Assembly (NCBI GenBank): GCA_021107195.1 | Contig: JAIOTF010000187.1 | Coordinates: 1 to 20,947 of the forward strand | DNA length: 20,947 nucleotides | Source: Anaerolineaceae bacterium | Lineage (GTDB): Bacteria; Chloroflexota; Anaerolineae; Anaerolineales; Anaerolineaceae | Direction: 5' to 3' | Shown here: in pieces, positions 1 to 7,916 of the stretch | How the letters are laid out: every line of letters begins with the position of its first letter | How positions within the stretch are numbered: the stretch's first letter is position 1 | Notes under the pieces: generated by a model | What the model saw: the letters and a program-made list of their open reading frames with translations, nothing else | Told to the model about the DNA's origin: nothing | Databases searched by the model: none | Translations under genes and position numbers: made by a program

Positions 1-100
1 GCATGAATTGCTTAATATCCAAACAAAACAACTTCGTCGGGGGCTATCGAGCCATTCAGCTTGTTATTCCCAAAGAAGGACGAGTTCCTCATCCTTTCGG

Positions 101-147
101 GCGCAAGGTTTCCAACAAAGCATTGGAGGCTTCGCACTGCGCCCCTA
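101..147. repeat. Dispersed repeat copy A (partner at 14725-14757)
   Basis: The reverse complement of 101-127 matches 14725-14751 at 26 of 27 positions. Both copies are followed on the plus strand by GCGCCCCTAC (138-147 here, directly after the core in the other copy). The 15-bp core CCAACAAAGCATTGG lies in opposite orientation relative to that flank in the two copies. This looks like a short non-coding interspersed element with an invertible or palindromic middle. The family is not identified. Confidence 0.6.
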
Positions 148-173
148 CATGAAACTCACCACATCTAAGCAAA

Positions 174-198
174 CAACCTCCCGAAGGAGGTCGTTTTT
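174..198. terminator. Hairpin, probable bidirectional terminator
   Basis: ACCTCC (176-181) pairs with GGAGGT (186-191) across a CGAA loop (TTCG on the minus strand), followed on the plus strand by CGTTTTT. On the minus strand the tail is TGTTTGCTT, weaker but T-rich. It lies about 100 bp downstream of the last codon of the minus-strand operon and could end that transcript. It could equally end a plus-strand gene outside the window. Confidence 0.45.
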
Positions 199-297
199 CA
201 TTATGAATGATAAATTGCACATTATCCATTGCCTCACCCGCAGGGCCGGCCGAGGGATATGACCGACCCCGCTTCAGGGGAGGACTCAACGAAACAT

Positions 298-465
298 CTA
301 TTCTGTCAATACATCCACCAGCACAGCCCGCACGACAAGGCGGCTGGCGTAATCCTGCTGGTCAGGGTCATAGTCATGGCACGTGATCAGGGTCAACCAA
401 TCGAAGTCTTCGTGCGCCAGGGGAGTGGGATCATCTGGTGCAACCACGGTTTGACTGCGCACTTC
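298..465 (-). pseudogene. Detached C-terminal part of the sortase domain
   Basis: This is the in-frame continuation of the gene at 466-2262 after its TAA stop: 55 codons ending in TAG at 298-300. It contains WLTLITC, the sortase active-site strand with the catalytic Cys (codon 379-381), and SRLVVRA, which carries the conserved Arg (codon 340-342). The segment EVRS...VVAPDD matches the usual stretch between the sortase His and Cys halves. It has no start codon or ribosome site of its own, so it is probably not made unless the TAA is read through or is a sequence error. The join is exactly in frame: 2262 to 298 is 655 codons. Confidence 0.85.
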
Positions 466-2262
466 TTAAACATAGCGCCCTCCCCAGGCCTGGATCACAA
501 GCTCATCCCCCCAACTCAGCGCTTCCAAATCATGGAAGGGGCCGGGCTGACCGTTTTCCAGCACGGCATGCGCCGTGAGGACGGTATTGCCCGCGTGCGT
601 GGGGAAAGCCGTACTTTCCAGATAGCCCGTGCTGGCGCCCAGCCAGGTCGTATCCCAACCAACATCACCCAGCGGCACGCCGACAATGGCTGCCTCAAGA
701 CTCAGATCAGGGATGGAGAGAAGCATCGTGTTCATCTGCTGATAAGCCTGGGCAGCAGCCTGCAATGGCAGCGCGGTCTGCTGGTCGGGTGCAAAACCGG
801 ATTGAGGCAGGCCATAAAAACGACCGACTTTCCACAGCTCGCGGCCATATTCGCCGTTCTCGGCAGCGAAAAGCACTGTGCGCTGGATGACAGTCAGATC
901 GGTGGGCGAAGAACTGCCGCCGCGCTGGATATCACCTACACGCATTGTGCTGTCCTCATTGTATGGGGGCACCGATTTCCACAGCTCCATCCCAAACTCG
1001 CCATCATCGGCACGAAAGAAGAGCGTATCACCGGCAGCCGTCATCTCGGAAATCTGTGCCGCACCGCTGCCCGGGCGAATGTCTTTAACCAGATAAGTTG
1101 TGTCGTCATCATAGGGCGGGGTAGTCTTCCACAGTTCCACCCCGCTGGGGCCATTATTGGCAAGGAAAAAAAGCGTGCTGCCGATGGCGATCTTCTGATC
1201 GGGATTGGAACTGCCCGGCCCCTCAACCAGATCAGCGACGCGCGACATATAGGTCGCAGTATAAGGCTTTTCCACTTTGCGCAGCTCAAACCCGCTCATC
1301 ACACGGTAGGCGGTAAAGAATAAAGTGTTATCGACCGCATACAGATCATACGTCCCCGCATTGTATTCACGCTTATCAATCTCATCAACAAGTGCCGTAC
1401 TATGCTCATCATAAGGCGGGCTGGACTTCCACAGCTCGCGGTAGCCATCGCGGTCAGTGGCAGCAAAGAACAATGTGTCATCGATGAAAGTTAACGCATC
1501 GGGGGATGCATAGCCGCCCGGGTTGAGGTCGGTTACCCGCGTGGTGCTGCCGCTGTTGTAGGGAGGGATGCTCTTGAAAAGCTCCTCACCGCGGCTGTCA
1601 TGGGCGACAAAGAACAATGTCCATCCGTGAGCAGTCAGCCGTTTGGGATTGGCACTGGCGCCGCCAGAGAAAACATCATCCACCATGCTGGCCGAGGTAT
1701 AAGGCGGCTGCGTCTTCCACACTTCGCGCCCGCTGCCAACGCCTTCGGCAACAAAGAAGAGCGCGTTGCCAATGCCGGTCAGCCATTCAGGATTTGAATC
1801 CCCATTGGGATTCAAATCAACCACCTGGCGCGCCGAAGTGTAAGGCGGTTCCGTCATCCACAATTCAACACCGCCGCTCGTGCCTTGTGCCTGAAAGAAC
1901 ACGGTATCGCCGATGGCAGCCAGTCCGGCCGGGTTGCTATTGCCTTCACCGGGGAAGATGTCCGCCGCCAGGCGGGTACTGTCCGCATCGTAAGGCGGCA
2001 GACTGAGCCACAATTCAACCCCGGTCCCGGTGGAGTCGGCAGCGAAGAACAAAGTCTCCCCAACTGCCAACAGATGATCCGGCGCCGAGCTTTTGCCATC
2101 TTCGTTAAGGTCAACTGCCAGCACAGGATCTTCCGGCTCGGCCGCCGCAGGGGGCGCCGTGAGGGGCGCAGCCGAGGCCAGCACGGGCGTCCACAAAAGC
2201 GAGACCAGCACGGCAGCCATCAGGAAAATGCGCCAGCTATGTTTGAAAAGCACTCTACTCAT
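466..2262 (-). CDS. Secreted LFF/ELW-repeat protein with interrupted C-terminal sortase domain
   Basis: The 598-residue product begins with a signal peptide (about 1-32, hydrophobic core then ASAAP). Residues 47-480 hold nine repeats of 47-50 aa, each with TLFFxA and then ELWKS/T; the ELW motifs lie near 83, 133, 180, 227, 276, 326, 376, 426 and 475. They resemble the ELWxxDGT repeats of bacterial surface proteins, but PPY usually stands where DGT is expected. Residues 515-598 start a sortase fold: SIP...VGVP, WDTTWLG, and GNTVLTAH with the catalytic His at 565. A TAA at 466-468 then stops translation before the Cys/Arg half. I chose the ATG at 2262 because it begins the signal peptide, has GGAGG upstream and overlaps the permease end as ATGAGTAG. 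An earlier in-frame ATG at 2370 gives no signal peptide. The protein should be exported; as encoded it cannot be an active sortase. Confidence 0.85.
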   Translation of the reverse strand: MSRVLFKHSWRIFLMAAVLVSLLWTPVLASAAPLTAPPAAAEPEDPVLAVDLNEDGKSSAPDHLLAVGETLFFAADSTGTGVELWLSLPPYDADSTRLAADIFPGEGNSNPAGLAAIGDTVFFQAQGTSGGVELWMTEPPYTSARQVVDLNPNGDSNPEWLTGIGNALFFVAEGVGSGREVWKTQPPYTSASMVDDVFSGGASANPKRLTAHGWTLFFVAHDSRGEELFKSIPPYNSGSTTRVTDLNPGGYASPDALTFIDDTLFFAATDRDGYRELWKSSPPYDEHSTALVDEIDKREYNAGTYDLYAVDNTLFFTAYRVMSGFELRKVEKPYTATYMSRVADLVEGPGSSNPDQKIAIGSTLFFLANNGPSGVELWKTTPPYDDDTTYLVKDIRPGSGAAQISEMTAAGDTLFFRADDGEFGMELWKSVPPYNEDSTMRVGDIQRGGSSSPTDLTVIQRTVLFAAENGEYGRELWKVGRFYGLPQSGFAPDQQTALPLQAAAQAYQQMNTMLLSIPDLSLEAAIVGVPLGDVGWDTTWLGASTGYLESTAFPTHAGNTVLTAHAVLENGQPGPFHDLEALSWGDELVIQAWGGRYV

Positions 2263-3487
2263 GACGCAGCGCCTCCACCGGCTCCAGACTGGCGGCACGA
2301 TTGGCGGGATAAATACCGAAGAAAATGCCCACTGCCGCCGAGAAAAGGGTCGCCAGCAGGACGGTTCCAATGGTGAAGACCGGTGTAATATCCGTGCCGC
2401 TTTGAATGGCTATGATCGAAACAACTTTGGACAATCCCCAGCCCAGCAGTACCCCCAGCAAGCCGCCAATCAGACTCAACAGGGCTGACTCTGTCAGGAA
2501 CTGGGTCAGGATATGGGACTTGCGTGCCCCCAGCGCTTTACGCAGGCCAATCTCACGCGTGCGCTCAGTTACTGAGACGAGCATGATGTTCATAATGCCG
2601 ATACCGCCCACCAGCAGGGAAATACCAGCCACCCCGCCCAGGAATATGATCAAAACATTGGTGATACTTTCTGCCATGGAAGCGATCGAATCTTGAGAAA
2701 AAATTGTGAAATCATCCGCCGCCCCCGGTTGCAGGCGATGACGGCTGCGCAACAGTTCAGTAACCTCCTGCGAAGCTGCAGTGACTGAGTCAGCATCGAC
2801 AGCCTGCACATAGATCGTATCCACCTCACCTACAATAGATCGGCTGACCAAACGAGTCCGGGCCGACGCAAGGGGCACAAAGACAACATTATCCTCGCTG
2901 CCCGTAGCGGAGCCGCCTTTCGCCTCGGTCAAACCGATCACGCGTAACGGCTGACCAGCCAGGCGGATGGTTTCCCCGACCACACCGTCCCGGCGGCCAA
3001 AAAGTTTATCAGCCACGTCCGGCCCGATGACGGCCACGGATGCCACACCCAACTGGTGGTCATCTGTTAAAAATTCACCTTCCTCCAATTCAATATCGCG
3101 TACACTGGCATACGAAGCGGTTGTACCAGTCATGCTGACAGACGAAGACTCTCCCCCATAAGAAGCTTCCACGCGGCCACCAATGGATGCCACAGCGGTT
3201 TGCACGGAAGGCGCATTAAAGGGATCATTGAGAGCTGCCACATCGGCTTCTTTCAATGGCGTCACGTTGCGGACTTCTTCATCCTCGTTGCCGGAAAACA
3301 CAAAGAGGAGATTGCTGCCAATATCCGAAATCTGGCCACTAATGCTGGCCTGCACACCTTCCCCCAGGGAAAGCATGGCAATCACCGCCCCGACGCCGAT
3401 CACCACACCGATAATGGTCAGGGCTGAACGCATTTTGTTTGCATTGAGGCTTTCCAACGCCTCAAAAATTACACCACTGATATTCAT
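2255..3487 (-). CDS. MacB/FtsX-type ABC transporter permease
   Basis: The 410-residue membrane subunit of a MacB-like exporter has the usual layout for the family. A short N-terminus (MNISGVIFEALESLNANK) leads into a first membrane helix at about 20-43. A large external MacB periplasmic-core domain spans about 45-275. Three helices follow near 280-305, 328-360 and 370-400, the FtsX domain with the conserved region GIMNIMLVSVTERTREIGLR. Its start overlaps the ATPase stop by 4 bp (ATGA), and its TAG overlaps the next gene's ATG, so translation is probably coupled. It would work with the ATPase and adaptor to move a substrate outward or signal across the membrane; the substrate is unknown. Confidence 0.92.
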   Translation of the reverse strand: MNISGVIFEALESLNANKMRSALTIIGVVIGVGAVIAMLSLGEGVQASISGQISDIGSNLLFVFSGNEDEEVRNVTPLKEADVAALNDPFNAPSVQTAVASIGGRVEASYGGESSSVSMTGTTASYASVRDIELEEGEFLTDDHQLGVASVAVIGPDVADKLFGRRDGVVGETIRLAGQPLRVIGLTEAKGGSATGSEDNVVFVPLASARTRLVSRSIVGEVDTIYVQAVDADSVTAASQEVTELLRSRHRLQPGAADDFTIFSQDSIASMAESITNVLIIFLGGVAGISLLVGGIGIMNIMLVSVTERTREIGLRKALGARKSHILTQFLTESALLSLIGGLLGVLLGWGLSKVVSIIAIQSGTDITPVFTIGTVLLATLFSAAVGIFFGIYPANRAASLEPVEALRHE

Positions 3488-4167
3488 ACTGCCTTCTCCA
3501 AAACCCCGTCTTTGAGGGTGATGATGCGATCGGTTTGTGCGCTAACCTCGGGGTCATGCGTGACGACGATCACCGTAACGCCTTGATCGCGATTCAGGGA
3601 CAGGAGCAAATCCATGATCTCCCGTCCTGACTTCGAATCAAGATTTCCGGTTGGCTCGTCGGCCATCAGGATGGCCGGATGATTGACCAGGGCGCGGGCG
3701 ATAGCCACGCGCTGCTGCTGGCCGCCGGATAATTCTGTCGGCCGGTGGTATATGCGGTCGCCGAGACCAACGGATTGTAAAGCCTTCGTTGCACGTTCCT
3801 TGCGCTCTGCATTTGAAACGCCGGCATAGCGCATGGGCAGGGTCACATTCGCCAATGCTGAGGAACGTGACAGCAAATTGAAACTCTGGAAGACAAAGCC
3901 CACCTTGCGGTTGCGGATGTCAGCCAGCTCATCCTGGCTCAAATCGGAGACATGTTCTCCATCAAGAATGTAATCGCCACCGGTCGGCAGATCCAGACAG
4001 CCGAGGATGTTCATCAGCGTGGATTTTCCCGCCCCCGACGGCCCCATGATTGACAGCAATTCGCCGCGCTGAATGTCGAAGGATACACCCGCCAGGGCAT
4101 GCACTTCAATTTCACCCATCTGATAACTCTTGACCAGATCGCGGGCTTCAATAACGATATCATTCAT
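3484..4167 (-). CDS. MacB/LolD-type ABC transporter ATP-binding protein
   Basis: The 227-residue stand-alone ATPase has Walker A GPSGAGKST (42-50), signature LSGGQQQR (about 144-151) and Walker B ILMADEP followed by TGNLD (about 164-176), then the switch His in VVTHD. The TGNLDSKSG stretch is typical of the LolD/MacB/FtsE group. It powers the permease at 2255-3487. Its ATG shares one base with the adaptor's TAA (TAATG), and its TGA overlaps the permease start, so the three proteins are probably made in fixed ratio from one message. All catalytic motifs look intact. Confidence 0.95.
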   Translation of the reverse strand: MNDIVIEARDLVKSYQMGEIEVHALAGVSFDIQRGELLSIMGPSGAGKSTLMNILGCLDLPTGGDYILDGEHVSDLSQDELADIRNRKVGFVFQSFNLLSRSSALANVTLPMRYAGVSNAERKERATKALQSVGLGDRIYHRPTELSGGQQQRVAIARALVNHPAILMADEPTGNLDSKSGREIMDLLLSLNRDQGVTVIVVTHDPEVSAQTDRIITLKDGVLEKAV

Positions 4168-5615
4168 TAGAGACCTCCGCCGCCTCGCATAGGACCACCA
4201 GACCCCGGTCCCGGAAGCGGCAGGCTTTGGTTAGGCAGTTCAGACGGATTGATGACGATCGTGTCCCCTGTCTGCAAATCACCGGAAAGCACCTGGCTGT
4301 AGCTGTCTTGCGAAGCACCAAGAGTAATATTCACTGGCATGTATCCATCCCCATCAAGGATATAAACAACCTGCTTGCCATCCTCGCTCTGAACGGCGCG
4401 GTTGGGTACCAAAAGCACATCTTCCAATTCATAGGTGATAATATTTACAGCAGCCGTCATCCCGGGCAGCACGAGCTCGTCAGGGTCTGTCAATTCAATC
4501 GTCACGGTGAAGTCCACCCCACTCTGAGTGACGGTACCCACGCGGGCCACCTTGACCACCTTCCCGTTATACTGCTCGCCCTGGATGGCATCAAAACTCA
4601 GGCGCACGGGTTGACCAACTTCAATCTGATTAATGTCCACTTCGGGCACATCAACATTAACCAGCATGCGACTTAAATCATCTATACGCATAGAGAATGC
4701 GCCGGCCGTCACCTGATCGCCAGGCAATGCGTCAATGTCGGTGACTGTGCCGGCAAATGGCGCAATGATGTAGCGCAGATCATAAGATGCCTGTGCGGCT
4801 GCCAGCCGCGCCTCAGCGGCAGCGATGTCATCGGAATCAGTGCCCTCTTTGACGCGTTCCCATTCACGCTGCGCATCTGCCAGACCGGCTTCAGCCACTT
4901 CAACTTTTGCATCCGATTCAGAGACTTCATTGATATCAGGGAGCGCTATGGCATATTCAAGGTTATATTTGGCGCGGTCATAGGCTTTTTGGGCATTCGA
5001 CAACCGGCTGAGCGCGGAAGCGCGGCCGACATCATCCTCTGCGCTGTCCTCAAAGGCTGAATAAAATTCCTCGGCATCGTCCAAATCCTGTTGGGCAAGG
5101 ATCAGGTCTGCACGGATACCATTCAGGGTGGCCGAACTGGCCCGCTGGTAGGTCTTGCTTTCCCGATCTTCCAGAGCATCTTCCATAGCAATTTCAGCCT
5201 GCGCCAGGGTAAGCTGCGCCCGGGCTGTTGAAGCATTGGAAGCGAGCAAATCATCCAGATTGCGGCGGGCGTCCACCAGGTCCGCTTCTGCCAGAATGAT
5301 CCCCTGGGAAAGGGAACTTTCCGTCAGTTCGGCAAGCTGTTGGTCCTGTTCTACTGTGTCTTCAAGCGCCACAAGAACGGTTCCTACGCGGCCGCTGGTC
5401 TGCCAGATCAATTGGGCGGTCTGATTAGCCTGAACAGTTCCTGTCCCCCCCACCTCGGCGATCAGATTCCCGCGATTTATTACTGCGGTTTGCAGGCCTT
5501 CCAGTTCTTTGCTGGCCTGGGCTGTGAACGTCGGAAGCACAACGAATACCAGAATAACCACCACTGCCGCCACAATGCCAGCGATGATCCAGAATTTCTT
5601 GCTTGGTTTTTTCAT
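4167..5615 (-). CDS. HlyD/MacA-family membrane-anchored adaptor
   Basis: The 482-residue protein has one N-terminal membrane helix (about 8-29) after MKKPSKK. A first barrel-sandwich half follows (VINRGNLIAEVGGTGTV, about 45-90), then a long Ala/Glu-rich coiled-coil hairpin (about 98-270). The second lipoyl half is IAPFAGTVTDIDALPGDQV (about 280-300), followed by beta-barrel and membrane-proximal domains. The C-terminal tail is Pro/Gly-rich. In a cell without a classical outer membrane this resembles YknX of Bacillus more than MacA with TolC; no outer-membrane channel gene is seen. The start has GAGGG about 8 bases upstream. As first gene of the operon it sits just downstream of an inverted repeat at 5675-5690. 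Confidence 0.9.
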   Translation of the reverse strand: MKKPSKKFWIIAGIVAAVVVILVFVVLPTFTAQASKELEGLQTAVINRGNLIAEVGGTGTVQANQTAQLIWQTSGRVGTVLVALEDTVEQDQQLAELTESSLSQGIILAEADLVDARRNLDDLLASNASTARAQLTLAQAEIAMEDALEDRESKTYQRASSATLNGIRADLILAQQDLDDAEEFYSAFEDSAEDDVGRASALSRLSNAQKAYDRAKYNLEYAIALPDINEVSESDAKVEVAEAGLADAQREWERVKEGTDSDDIAAAEARLAAAQASYDLRYIIAPFAGTVTDIDALPGDQVTAGAFSMRIDDLSRMLVNVDVPEVDINQIEVGQPVRLSFDAIQGEQYNGKVVKVARVGTVTQSGVDFTVTIELTDPDELVLPGMTAAVNIITYELEDVLLVPNRAVQSEDGKQVVYILDGDGYMPVNITLGASQDSYSQVLSGDLQTGDTIVINPSELPNQSLPLPGPGSGGPMRGGGGL

Positions 5616-5674
5616 ACGAATCCCTCATTAATGTAATTTGGTTGACGATGTAAGCATAGCCAAAAAGACGCCAT

Positions 5675-5690
5675 TTGAGATGGGTCTCAA
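5675..5690. promoter_or_regulatory. Inverted repeat, possible operator upstream of the exporter operon
   Basis: TTGAGA (5675-5680) and TCTCAA (5685-5690) form a perfect 6-bp inverted repeat with a TGGG spacer, 60-75 bases upstream of the adaptor ATG. A second one, CTGATT-TGAA-AATCAG, lies at 5716-5731. Their position suits a repressor or activator site, but no regulator gene is adjacent and the promoter hexamers are not clear. Confidence 0.3.
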
Positions 5691-5761
5691 GGCCAGTTTT
5701 ACCCCCATCTCCGGGCTGATTTGAAAATCAGGCCAGGGGAAGATACGGGCACTCTCTCTCG

Positions 5762-5901
5762 GCCCCTCTCCCAACAAACGGGAGGGGGAAGATTGGTATA
5801 AAGCGTTCAGTGATACTAAACCAGTCAGAAGAACACATTGCATCCGGAAAAACATCCCAAATTGCAACGCAAAGCCCCTCCCCCACTTGTTGGGGGAGGG
5901 G
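5762..5901. repeat. Pair of GC-rich palindromic repeats
   Basis: Two related palindromes of the form CCCCTCxCCC-spacer-GGGxGGGG lie about 115 bp apart: one near 5762-5788 with the spacer AACAAAC, the other near 5877-5901 with the spacer TTGTT. The right-hand copy runs on into a segment ending TTGGGGTGCGAG. They look like members of a dispersed non-coding palindrome family. No transposase or terminal duplication is seen. Confidence 0.5.
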
Positions 5902-5940
5902 CAAAGTTTCTGCGCAGCAGAAGCTTGGGGTGCGAGTCCG

Positions 5941-5979
5941 CCACAAACAAAACAAGAGCCTGCCGGCTGGCAGGCTCTT
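5941..5979 (-). terminator. Rho-independent terminator of glnS
   Basis: An 11-bp perfect stem (5954-5964 with 5969-5979, GGCT/AGCC loop) is followed on the minus strand by GTTTTGTTT. It lies 24-49 bases past the glnS stop at 6003. Confidence 0.85.
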
Positions 5980-6002
5980 TCGCTATCTTTCAATAGAAAG
6001 TG

Positions 6003-7703
6003 CTACTTCTTCATCTTCGCCCATGTATCACGCAAAGAAACCGTGCGGTTGAAAACCAGAGTACCCGCTTTGGAATCGCCGGAATCAAGGCAGAAGTAGC
6101 CATGGCGAATGAACTGGAAGCGATCCTCCAGCGCAGCATCTGCCAGGCCAGGTTCCACCATGCAGCCAGTAAGGACTTCCAGCGAATCGGGATTGAGATG
6201 AACTGTGAAGTCCTCTCCTTCGGGAGCTTTGTTGGGGTTTTCAACCAGGAAGAGCTTGTCGTACAAGCGCACTTCCACCGGCAGGCTGTGGGCTGCTGAC
6301 ACCCAGTGCAAGGTGCCGCGCACCTTGCGCCCATCCGGCGACGCGCCGCCGCGTGATTCGGGATCATAGCTGCAATGCAGTTCAACCACATTGCCATCTT
6401 CGTCTTTGACCACTTCCTGACAGATAATGTAGTAGGCACCCATCAGGCGCACTTCTTTGCCGGGGGCCAGACGGAAAAATTTCCGGGGCGGTTCTTCCAT
6501 GAAGTCGCTGGCTTCAATAAAGATCTCCCGGGTGAAAGGCACAGTGCGCACCTCATTGCGGGTCTTGTCGTGCGGGAAATTCTGCACTTCAAAGTCTTCA
6601 ACCTTGCCTTCAGGGTAATTATCAATAATGACCTTGAGCGGTCGTAATACCGCCATCACCCGCGGGGCAGTTTCGTTCAACTCATCACGGATGGTGTGCT
6701 CAAGCAGGGCCATATCGATAACGCTGTTGTTCTTGGCCACGCCAACCCGTTCGGCAAATTTACGGATGGAGGAAGACGTATACCCCCGCCGGCGAATGCC
6801 GGAGAGCGTCACCATACGCGGGTCATCCCAACCGCGCACGTGGCCGTCCTGCACCAGCTTGATGAATTTACGCTTGCTCATCACGGTATAGTTCAGATTC
6901 AGGCGGGCAAATTCAATCTGCTGCGGGTGGTAAACGCCCAGTTCATCAAGGAACCAATCATACAATGGACGATTATCTTCAAACTCAAGGGTGCAAATCG
7001 AATGGGTGATGCCCTCGATCGAGTCTTCAATGCCATGGGCAAAATCATACATAGGATAAATGCACCATTTATCGCCGGTATTATGATGCGACTGGTGGAG
7101 GATGCGGTAGATGATCGGATCGCGCAGATGCATATTGGGTGAGGTCATATCGATCCTGGCGCGCAGGGTACGCGCACCATCGGCAAACTCTCCGGCGCGC
7201 ATACGCTCAAAGAGATCAAGACTCTCTTCAACAGAGCGATCACGATACGGACTGTTGCGGCCCGGCTCGGTCAACGAGCCGCGATATTCACGCATTTCCT
7301 CTGCGCTCAGATCACACACAAAGGCTTTGCCCTTTTTGATCAACTGCACCGCATATTCATACATCTGCTCAAAATAATCAGAGGCGTAGTAAAGACGCTC
7401 TTCCCAGTCAAAGCCCAGCCAGCGAATATCTTCCTGGATGGATTCGACATATTCCACATCCTCTTTGGTGGGATTGGTATCATCAAAACGTAAATTGCAC
7501 AATCCGCCATAATCTTGGGCAATCCCAAAATTGAGGCAGATCGATTTTGCATGACCAATATGAAGATAGCCGTTTGGCTCCGGCGGGAAACGGGTGTGCA
7601 CCCGGCCGTCATATTTGCCGCTGGCGTTATCTTCATCGATGATCGTGCGGATGAAATCCTTGCGGGTGTTCTCGTTTGAAACAGATGATTCGTTTGCAGC
7701 CAT
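6003..7703 (-). CDS. glnS: Glutaminyl-tRNA synthetase
   Basis: The 566-residue class I synthetase attaches glutamine to tRNA-Gln using ATP in the cytoplasm. It has the HIGH motif in PPEPNGYLHIGH (48-51) and the KMSKS-type loop as VMSKRK (274-279). Long stretches match E. coli GlnRS as I recall it, such as KSICLNFGIAQDY, WCIYPMYDF, HWVSAAH and VFNRTV.LRDTWAK. The length is close to the E. coli protein and both C-terminal anticodon-binding beta-barrels are present. The start is set by AGGAG about 9 bases upstream. The gene stands alone between its own promoter candidate and terminator. Its presence implies direct glutaminylation rather than sole reliance on the GatCAB route. Confidence 0.98.
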   Translation of the reverse strand: MAANESSVSNENTRKDFIRTIIDEDNASGKYDGRVHTRFPPEPNGYLHIGHAKSICLNFGIAQDYGGLCNLRFDDTNPTKEDVEYVESIQEDIRWLGFDWEERLYYASDYFEQMYEYAVQLIKKGKAFVCDLSAEEMREYRGSLTEPGRNSPYRDRSVEESLDLFERMRAGEFADGARTLRARIDMTSPNMHLRDPIIYRILHQSHHNTGDKWCIYPMYDFAHGIEDSIEGITHSICTLEFEDNRPLYDWFLDELGVYHPQQIEFARLNLNYTVMSKRKFIKLVQDGHVRGWDDPRMVTLSGIRRRGYTSSSIRKFAERVGVAKNNSVIDMALLEHTIRDELNETAPRVMAVLRPLKVIIDNYPEGKVEDFEVQNFPHDKTRNEVRTVPFTREIFIEASDFMEEPPRKFFRLAPGKEVRLMGAYYIICQEVVKDEDGNVVELHCSYDPESRGGASPDGRKVRGTLHWVSAAHSLPVEVRLYDKLFLVENPNKAPEGEDFTVHLNPDSLEVLTGCMVEPGLADAALEDRFQFIRHGYFCLDSGDSKAGTLVFNRTVSLRDTWAKMKK

Positions 7704-7753
7704 GATTCAGACTCCTGATGCCACTGGCAGAAACAATTGCCTGGGCATGAAAT

Positions 7754-7790
7754 ATCCCTGATTATACAATAAGTTTGTACGTCCACGAGT
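7754..7790 (-). promoter_or_regulatory. Candidate glnS promoter
   Basis: A perfect TATAAT lies on the minus strand at 7766-7761, about 58 bases upstream of the glnS ATG. The -35 region (about 7784-7789) is a poor match to TTGACA, so this rests mainly on the -10 hexamer and its position. Confidence 0.35.
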
Positions 7791-7854
7791 TTTCAGAGAG
7801 AAGTTGCTCGGAGATGTCAGAAAATGACTGCCCTGACATACTGTGTTGAATAAC

Positions 7855-7884
7855 AAAAAAATGCAGCCCGGATGCCGGTTGCAT
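7855..7884 (-). terminator. Probable terminator of the REC-PAS-kinase gene
   Basis: On the minus strand ATGCAACC (from 7884) pairs imperfectly with the segment ending GCTGCAT (to 7861), followed by a run of seven T residues. It lies 33 bases past the stop at 7917. The stem has internal mismatches, so it is moderate in strength. Confidence 0.55.
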
Positions 7885-7916
7885 TCATCACATTCTTTAC
7901 AAAAAGTTAGCAAACA

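Larger units (their letters stand above)
1..297. other. Non-coding stretch at left edge
   Basis: No convincing gene is visible. The short open frames here have no recognisable protein features. The stretch holds one copy of a dispersed repeat (about 101-147) and a short hairpin followed by T residues (176-198). It lies downstream of the minus-strand exporter/sortase operon, so it is mostly that operon's 3' flank plus repeat debris. Confidence 0.6.
5616..6002. other. Intergenic region with palindromic repeats and upstream region of the exporter operon
   Basis: No gene is supported here. From left to right it holds the ribosome-binding site and probable promoter area of the exporter operon (minus strand), two small inverted repeats (5675-5690 and 5716-5731), two GC-rich palindromic repeats (about 5762-5788 and 5877-5901) and the glnS terminator (5941-5979). 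The minus-strand open frames across it are low-complexity or repeat-derived. Confidence 0.6.

Noticed and set aside
229..1323. Long plus-strand open frame opposite the repeat-sortase gene
   Set aside because: It is antisense to a gene with clear signal peptide, repeats and sortase motifs. Its own translation has no recognisable domain, and repeated short motifs in it mirror the repeats on the other strand.
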